A DNA stretch of 64,000 nt from Streptomyces sp. MNU76 (GTDB lineage: Bacteria; Actinomycetota; Actinomycetes; Streptomycetales; Streptomycetaceae): assembly GCF_020982545.1 (NCBI RefSeq), contig NZ_JAJKLK010000005.1, forward strand, positions 310,001-374,000. The letters run 5' to 3'. The translations under genes and the position numbers were made by a program. Below, piece after piece: positions 60,016 to 64,000 of this stretch (its first letter is position 1; each line of letters opens with the position of its first letter). The notes under the pieces were generated by a model, which searched no databases, was not told the DNA's origin, and was given only the letters and a program-made list of their open reading frames with translations.

Positions 60016-60834
60016 TCACGCGCCCCGGCGTACGCCCTTCGCGAGGTCGCCCGCCAGTTCCCGTACGGCGTCCAGGCCGGCCGCCTCGTCGGGGGCATCC
60101 AGCATCCGCTTCACGAACGCGGAGCCGACGATCACCCCGTCGGCGAACCCGGCGACCTCGGCGGCCTGTTCGGCGTTGGAGACGCCGAGGCCGACGCAGA
60201 CCGGCAGGCCGGAGCCCGTGGCCCGGGTGCGTTCCACCAGGTCCTGGGCCTGCGCGCCCACCGACTCGCGGGTGCCCGTCACGCCCATCAGCGAGGCCGC
60301 GTAGACGAAGCCACTGCCCGCCGCGGTGATCTCGGCGAGCCGGGCGTCCTTGCTGCTGGGCGCGACCACGAAGACCGTGCCGAGCCCGTGCTTCTCCGCG
60401 TGCTCCCTCCACAGCGCCGACTCCTGGACGGGCAGGTCGGGCAGGATGCAGCCCGCGCCGCCCGCCTCCGCGAGCTCGGCCGTGAAGCGCTCGACACCGT
60501 AGCGGTCGATGGGGTTCCAGTACGTCATGACCAGCACCGGCTTCCCGGTGGCCTCGTGCGCCTCCCGCACCGTACGCATCACGTCTGCGATCTTGACGCC
60601 GCCCCGCAGGGCGATGTCGTCGGCGGTCTGGATGACGGGGCCGTCGAGGACCGGGTCGCTGTGCGGCAGCCCGACCTCGACGACGTCGGCGCCGCCCTCG
60701 AAGACTGCCTTGATCGCGGCGATACCGCCGTCGACGGTCGGGAACCCGGCCGGCAGATAGGCGATGAGCGCGGAGCGCCCCTCCGCCTTGGCGGCGGCGA
60801 GGGTGTCACTCAACAGCCGGATGTTCCCGCTCAC
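60016..60834 (-). CDS. trpA: Tryptophan synthase alpha subunit
   Basis: 272 residues. It cleaves indole-3-glycerol phosphate to indole and glyceraldehyde-3-phosphate, channelling indole to TrpB. The catalytic Glu and Asp are in [20 protein letters not shown]. Other family stretches are [31 protein letters not shown] and [20 protein letters not shown] with [14 protein letters not shown]. The start overlaps the trpB stop (GTGA), so the two are translated together. Last gene of trpC-trpM-trpB-trpA. Confidence 0.97.
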   Translation of the reverse strand: MSGNIRLLSDTLAAAKAEGRSALIAYLPAGFPTVDGGIAAIKAVFEGGADVVEVGLPHSDPVLDGPVIQTADDIALRGGVKIADVMRTVREAHEATGKPVLVMTYWNPIDRYGVERFTAELAEAGGAGCILPDLPVQESALWREHAEKHGLGTVFVVAPSSKDARLAEITAAGSGFVYAASLMGVTGTRESVGAQAQDLVERTRATGSGLPVCVGLGVSNAEQAAEVAGFADGVIVGSAFVKRMLDAPDEAAGLDAVRELAGDLAKGVRRGA

Positions 60835-62120
60835 TTGGCGTCCCCCTCGATCTCCGCGAAATCGGCCGCGTCGGCGGCGACCTCGGCGTCGGCACCACCG
60901 TCGTACAGGCCGAAGTAGCGCGCGGCCGTGTCCATGTCCTTGTCGCCGCGCCCGGACAGGTTGACGACGATCAGCCCGTCCGTGCCCAGCTCCCTGCCGA
61001 CCTCCAGGGCCCCGGCGAGCGCGTGGGCGCTCTCGATCGCCGGGATGATGCCCTCGGTGCGCGACAGCAGACGCAGCGCCTGCATGGCGGCGTCGTCCGT
61101 GACGGCGCGGTACTCGCCGCGGCCGCTGTCCTTGAGGTAGGCGTGCTCGGGGCCGATGCCCGGGTAGTCGAGGCCGGCCGAGATCGAGTACGGCTCGGTG
61201 ATCTGGCCCTCCTCGTCCTGGAGGACGTACGAGCGCGAGCCGTGCAGGATGCCCGGCTCACCCGCGGTCAGCGTGGCCGCGTGCTCGCCGGTCTCCACGC
61301 CGTGCCCGGCCGGCTCGCAGCCGATGAGGCGGACGCCCGCGTCCGGGATGAAGGCGTGGAAGAGGCCGATGGCGTTGGAGCCGCCGCCCACGCAGGCGAC
61401 GGCGGCGTCGGGCAGCCGTCCCGCGCGTTCGAGGATCTGCCGCCTGGCCTCGACACCGATGACCCGGTGGAAGTCGCGGACCATCGCGGGGAAGGGGTGG
61501 GGGCCGGCCACGGTACCGAACAGGTAGTGGGTGCGGTCGACGTTGGCGACCCAGTCCCGGAACGCCTCGTTGATGGCGTCCTTGAGGGTCCGGGAGCCGG
61601 ACTTCACGGCGACGACCTCGGCGCCGAGCATCCGCATCCGGGCGACGTTCAGGGCCTGGCGCTGGGTGTCGATCTCGCCCATGTAGATGGTGCAGTCGAG
61701 GCCGAAGAGCGCGCAGGCCGTGGCGGTGGCGACGCCGTGCTGGCCCGCTCCCGTCTCGGCGATGACCCGGGTCTTGCCCATGCGCTTGGTGAGCAGGGCC
61801 TGCCCGAGCACGTTGTTGATCTTGTGGGACCCGGTGTGGTTCAGGTCCTCGCGCTTGAGGAACACCCGCGCCCCACCGGCGTGCTCGGCGAACCGGGGCA
61901 CCTCGGTGAGCGAGCTGGGCCGCCCTGTGTAGTGGACGAGCAGGTCGTCGAGCTCGCGCGCGAACTCGGGGTCGTGCTTGGCCTTGTCGTACTCCACGGC
62001 GACCTCGTCCACGGCGGCGACCAGCGCCTCCGGGATGAACTTGCCGCCGAACGCGCCGAAATACCCCTCGGCGCTGGGAACCTGACCCTCGGGGTCGGGA
62101 ATGAAGAACTCACTGGACAT
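60831..62120 (-). CDS. trpB: Tryptophan synthase beta subunit
   Basis: 429 residues from ATG 62120 ([20 protein letters not shown]), chosen over ATG 62126 because GAGGT lies at proper distance. It joins indole and serine using PLP. The lysine is in [40 protein letters not shown] (catalytic Glu) and [20 protein letters not shown] (PLP phosphate) are present. Upstream is a 286-bp gap (62121-62406) to trpM in which I recognise no further gene. Confidence 0.97.
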   Translation of the reverse strand: MSSEFFIPDPEGQVPSAEGYFGAFGGKFIPEALVAAVDEVAVEYDKAKHDPEFARELDDLLVHYTGRPSSLTEVPRFAEHAGGARVFLKREDLNHTGSHKINNVLGQALLTKRMGKTRVIAETGAGQHGVATATACALFGLDCTIYMGEIDTQRQALNVARMRMLGAEVVAVKSGSRTLKDAINEAFRDWVANVDRTHYLFGTVAGPHPFPAMVRDFHRVIGVEARRQILERAGRLPDAAVACVGGGSNAIGLFHAFIPDAGVRLIGCEPAGHGVETGEHAATLTAGEPGILHGSRSYVLQDEEGQITEPYSISAGLDYPGIGPEHAYLKDSGRGEYRAVTDDAAMQALRLLSRTEGIIPAIESAHALAGALEVGRELGTDGLIVVNLSGRGDKDMDTAARYFGLYDGGADAEVAADAADFAEIEGDAK

Positions 62121-62406
62121 GCGCATACCTCGCAGGGGCGTGGCCCCGTCGTTGGTCGGACTCCGGCTGACAGCGATCACGTACGCGCGCCGCGCACCGG
62201 GGCGGGCCCCGGCTGTCGAACTGCCCCGCGGCACCGCGGTCCCCGCGCTCGGCCGGGATCCGGTACTCGCTCGCCACCGCTCCGATCCACCCGCCGCGAC
62301 GGCGAGCGACCACGACGGCGTCGATCGGCGGTGCCGAACCGACCGAAGCACCCCCACCGGCCGCCGGGGACCACACACCCGGCGTTCACGTGAAGGAAGC
62401 GGCGGC

Positions 62407-62598
62407 TCAGCTGCCCGCAGGGCACCGCGTACGTGTCCTGGGCCATCGCATGCCGTTCACCTGACCCGGCTCGTCACCGATGACATAGCGGACCCGGCGC
62501 CCGTGGACGCGACGGGCGGGCGCCCGGCAGCCACGGGGACGGCACCCGCGCGCGAGGCGGGCGTAGGGGTCCCTGAGGGTCATGGTGATCGAGAACAT
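62407..62598 (-). CDS. trpM: TrpM-like small protein between trpC and trpB
   Basis: A 63-residue Arg-rich protein from ATG 62598, reading [20 protein letters not shown] and ending [15 protein letters not shown] second ATG at 62583 would give 58 residues. From memory, S. coelicolor has a small gene (trpM, earlier trpX) at exactly this place between trpC and trpB. It is described as modulating tryptophan biosynthesis. It is basic with four cysteines and one Trp and has no recognisable domain. GGGGCACAG before the ATG is a poor ribosome site. Identification rests on position and size. Confidence 0.7.
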   Translation of the reverse strand: MFSITMTLRDPYARLARGCRPRGCRAPARRVHGRRVRYVIGDEPGQVNGMRWPRTRTRCPAGS

Positions 62599-62734
62599 CG
62601 GGGCACAGCCTACCGGCCCCGGCTCACCCGTGTGGGTGACCACGACCGGTACGGCGGCTCCGCCGCGCCCCGGCGCCCCGGCCGGGACGAATCCCGGCCG
62701 GCCGGCGGCAGAGGCGTGGGCGGTCATGGCCTGG

Positions 62735-63544
62735 TCAGCTCCGGCCGTGCCGCAGCGCCGGGTGCTCGCCCGCGGCCACGAGGTCGGCGACGGCGGTCTT
62801 GGGGTCCTTGCCGGTGACGAGGGACTCGCCCACGAGGACCGCGTCGGCGCCGGCGTTGGCGTAGGCGATGAGGTCGTGCGGACCCCGGACGCCGGACTCG
62901 GCGATCTTGACGATGGAGTCGGGGATCTCCGGGGCGACCCGCTCGAAGGTGGTGCGGTCGACCTCGAGGGTCTTGAGGTTGCGGGCGTTGACGCCGATCA
63001 CCCGGGCGCCGGCGTCGACCGCGCGCTCCACCTCGTCCTCGTCGTGGACCTCGACGAGCGGGGTGAGCCCGATGGACTCGGCGCGCTCGATCAGCGACTC
63101 CAGCGCCGGCTGGTCGAGGGCCGCGACGATCAGCAGGGCCACGTCGGCGCCGTACGCCCGGGCCTCCCACAGCTGGTACGAGGTGACGATGAAGTCCTTG
63201 CGCAGGACGGGGATGTCCACGCGGGCGCGGACGGCCTCCAGGTCGGCCAGCGAGCCGCCGAAGCGACGCTGCTCGGTGAGGACGGAGATGACGGCCGCGC
63301 CGCCCGCCTCGTAGTCGGCGGCCAGACCGGCCGGGTCGGCGATCGCGGCGAGCGCGCCCTTGGAGGGGCTGGAGCGCTTGACCTCGCAGATCACCTTGAC
63401 GCCGTCGCCGCGCAGCGCGGCCACGCCGTCCTTGGCCGCCGGAGCCTTCGCCGCGCGCTCCTTGAGCTCGTCGAGGCTGACGCGCGCCTGCCGCTCCGCG
63501 AGGTCGGCACGGACTCCGTCGATGATCTCGTCGAGCACACTCAC
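62735..63544 (-). CDS. trpC: Indole-3-glycerol phosphate synthase
   Basis: 269 residues from GTG 63544 ([20 protein letters not shown]), with GAAAGGGGG upstream. It forms indole-3-glycerol phosphate from CdRP on a TIM barrel. The catalytic Lys and Glu are in [20 protein letters not shown] and [20 protein letters not shown]. Other motifs are [36 protein letters not shown] and [20 protein letters not shown]. First gene of the trpCMBA cluster. A 21-bp palindrome lies 62 bp before the start. Confidence 0.96.
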   Translation of the reverse strand: MSVLDEIIDGVRADLAERQARVSLDELKERAAKAPAAKDGVAALRGDGVKVICEVKRSSPSKGALAAIADPAGLAADYEAGGAAVISVLTEQRRFGGSLADLEAVRARVDIPVLRKDFIVTSYQLWEARAYGADVALLIVAALDQPALESLIERAESIGLTPLVEVHDEDEVERAVDAGARVIGVNARNLKTLEVDRTTFERVAPEIPDSIVKIAESGVRGPHDLIAYANAGADAVLVGESLVTGKDPKTAVADLVAAGEHPALRHGRS

Positions 63545-63605
63545 GCGAGCGGCCCCCTTTCAGACGGTGAAACGATGGAAACGGCAAAAATCAGTGACAA
63601 CGTTT

Positions 63606-63626
63606 GACTGTCATGTATTGACAGTC
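63606..63626. promoter_or_regulatory. Palindromic operator-like site upstream of trpC
   Basis: GACTGTCA-N5-TGACAGTC, perfect 8-bp arms in an AT-rich stretch between trpC (62 bp away) and the DUF2752 gene. Size and symmetry suit a dimeric repressor such as a GntR, TetR or MarR protein. No regulator gene is adjacent. Confidence 0.6.
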
Positions 63627-63706
63627 GAGCGGTTCTCGGTGTTCAGGCAGTCACTGCGATGGTATCCGCAGGAGGGCGTAGGCCTCACATCCGGTTGACG
63701 GCAGCC

Positions 63707-63750
63707 CCTCCCCCACCCTCGAACCGGCTTCGCTCGGCTCGGGCGGGAGG
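63707..63750. repeat. CCTCCCCCACCCTCGAACCG palindromic intergenic element
   Basis: An imperfect hairpin with arms CCTCCC/GGGAGG and CTCG/CGAG around CCGGCTTCGCTCGG. It lies just after the stop of the DUF2752 gene, so probably acts as its terminator. Elements of this type are dispersed in Streptomyces genomes. Confidence 0.6.
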
Positions 63751-63779
63751 TGCCCCCATCCTGGACGTTCGCCGTTCGG

Positions 63780-64000
63780 TCAAGGATGGAGCCAGTCACC
63801 GAACGGCAGGTTCCGGACAACCGTGAAGACCAGCGCCAATGCGCCGAGCGACCACGCCTGAACGGTCCCGAACCGCAGGCGCAGCGGTCGTCCACGCGCC
63901 ACCTGGACCACCCAGACGGTCCACAGCACCGCGAACCCGAAAAAGCCCGCGACGGCCAGCGCGTTGTCGGTGAGCGCGGTCGCCAGGTCGCCGTGCGCGA
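63780..64000 (-). CDS. DUF2752-like membrane protein, 5' part beyond window
   Basis: The last 73 residues of an open frame whose start lies past the window end. Two hydrophobic segments (NALAVAGFFGFAVLWTVWVV and WSLGALALVFTVVRN) and the ending RNLPFGDWLHP are typical of DUF2752 proteins, which often have four helices and a conserved NxP end. A gene of this family sits upstream of trpC in S. coelicolor as I recall. Stop at 63780-63782. Function unknown. Confidence 0.8.
   Translation of the reverse strand, partial: AHGDLATALTDNALAVAGFFGFAVLWTVWVVQVARGRPLRLRFGTVQAWSLGALALVFTVVRNLPFGDWLHP

Overview
The window is high-GC chromosomal DNA of a Streptomyces or close relative. Codon third positions are almost all G or C, GTG and TTG starts are common, many genes overlap by ATGA or GTGA, and the gene families are actinobacterial (ANTAR regulator, KstR2-type steroid genes, trpC-trpM-trpB-trpA order). 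From memory the backbone order (polA, liv operon, ANTAR regulator, pyruvate kinase, nucleotidase, chorismate mutase, gltBD, ADP-ribosylglycohydrolases, lgt, trpABMC) matches the polA-to-trp stretch of the S. coelicolor chromosome. That is recollection, not a search.

Layout. 1-7.1 kb: polA (3' end cut by the window), a YdeP-type molybdopterin oxidoreductase, a hotdog thioesterase, a lipoprotein and a membrane-anchored protein. 7.4-13.1 kb: a five-gene branched-chain amino acid ABC transporter operon (livJHMGF), with a strong hairpin between the binding protein and the permeases, facing an ANTAR response regulator across a shared terminator. 13.9-17.2 kb: tRNA-Leu(CAA), a free-standing HTH/LAGLIDADG protein, pyruvate kinase and a SIMPL protein. 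17.3-28.6 kb: secreted 5'-nucleotidase, a small palindromic element plus an insertion sequence, a decarboxylase/N-hydroxylase pair, aminopeptidase N, a REC-only regulator, chorismate mutase and an HExxH protein.

28.7-39.4 kb is a coherent island for steroid C/D-ring (HIP) breakdown: two SDRs, echA20, ipdA, ipdB, ipdC, fadA6, kstR2, ipdF and two acyl-CoA dehydrogenases. Its two divergent promoters share the sequence ACCAAACANNNGTTAGG, probably the KstR2 operator. No fadD3 homologue lies in the window. 39.4-42.8 kb: a vWA protein, a second copy of the palindromic element followed by an IS701-like IS, and a rhomboid protease. 42.9-50.1 kb: gltD-gltB and a VIT-family membrane protein. 50.4-57.7 kb: a tightly overlapping run of four ADP-ribosylglycohydrolase paralogues, a class III CoA-transferase and a CitE-like lyase. 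57.9-64 kb: lgt, a DsbA-like protein, trpA-trpB-trpM-trpC and the end of a DUF2752 protein.

Two things stand out. A 169-bp palindromic element occurs as two base-for-base identical inverted copies 21 kb apart. Each abuts an IS and is bounded by CTAG, and its arms differ almost only by changes that keep G-U pairing on one strand. Second, many otherwise normal genes (pyruvate kinase, pepN, the decarboxylase, glycohydrolases) are frame-disrupted by apparent 1-2 nt losses in C/G runs. This looks more like a sequence-quality problem than gene decay, so such genes are annotated as single loci with the break positions given.
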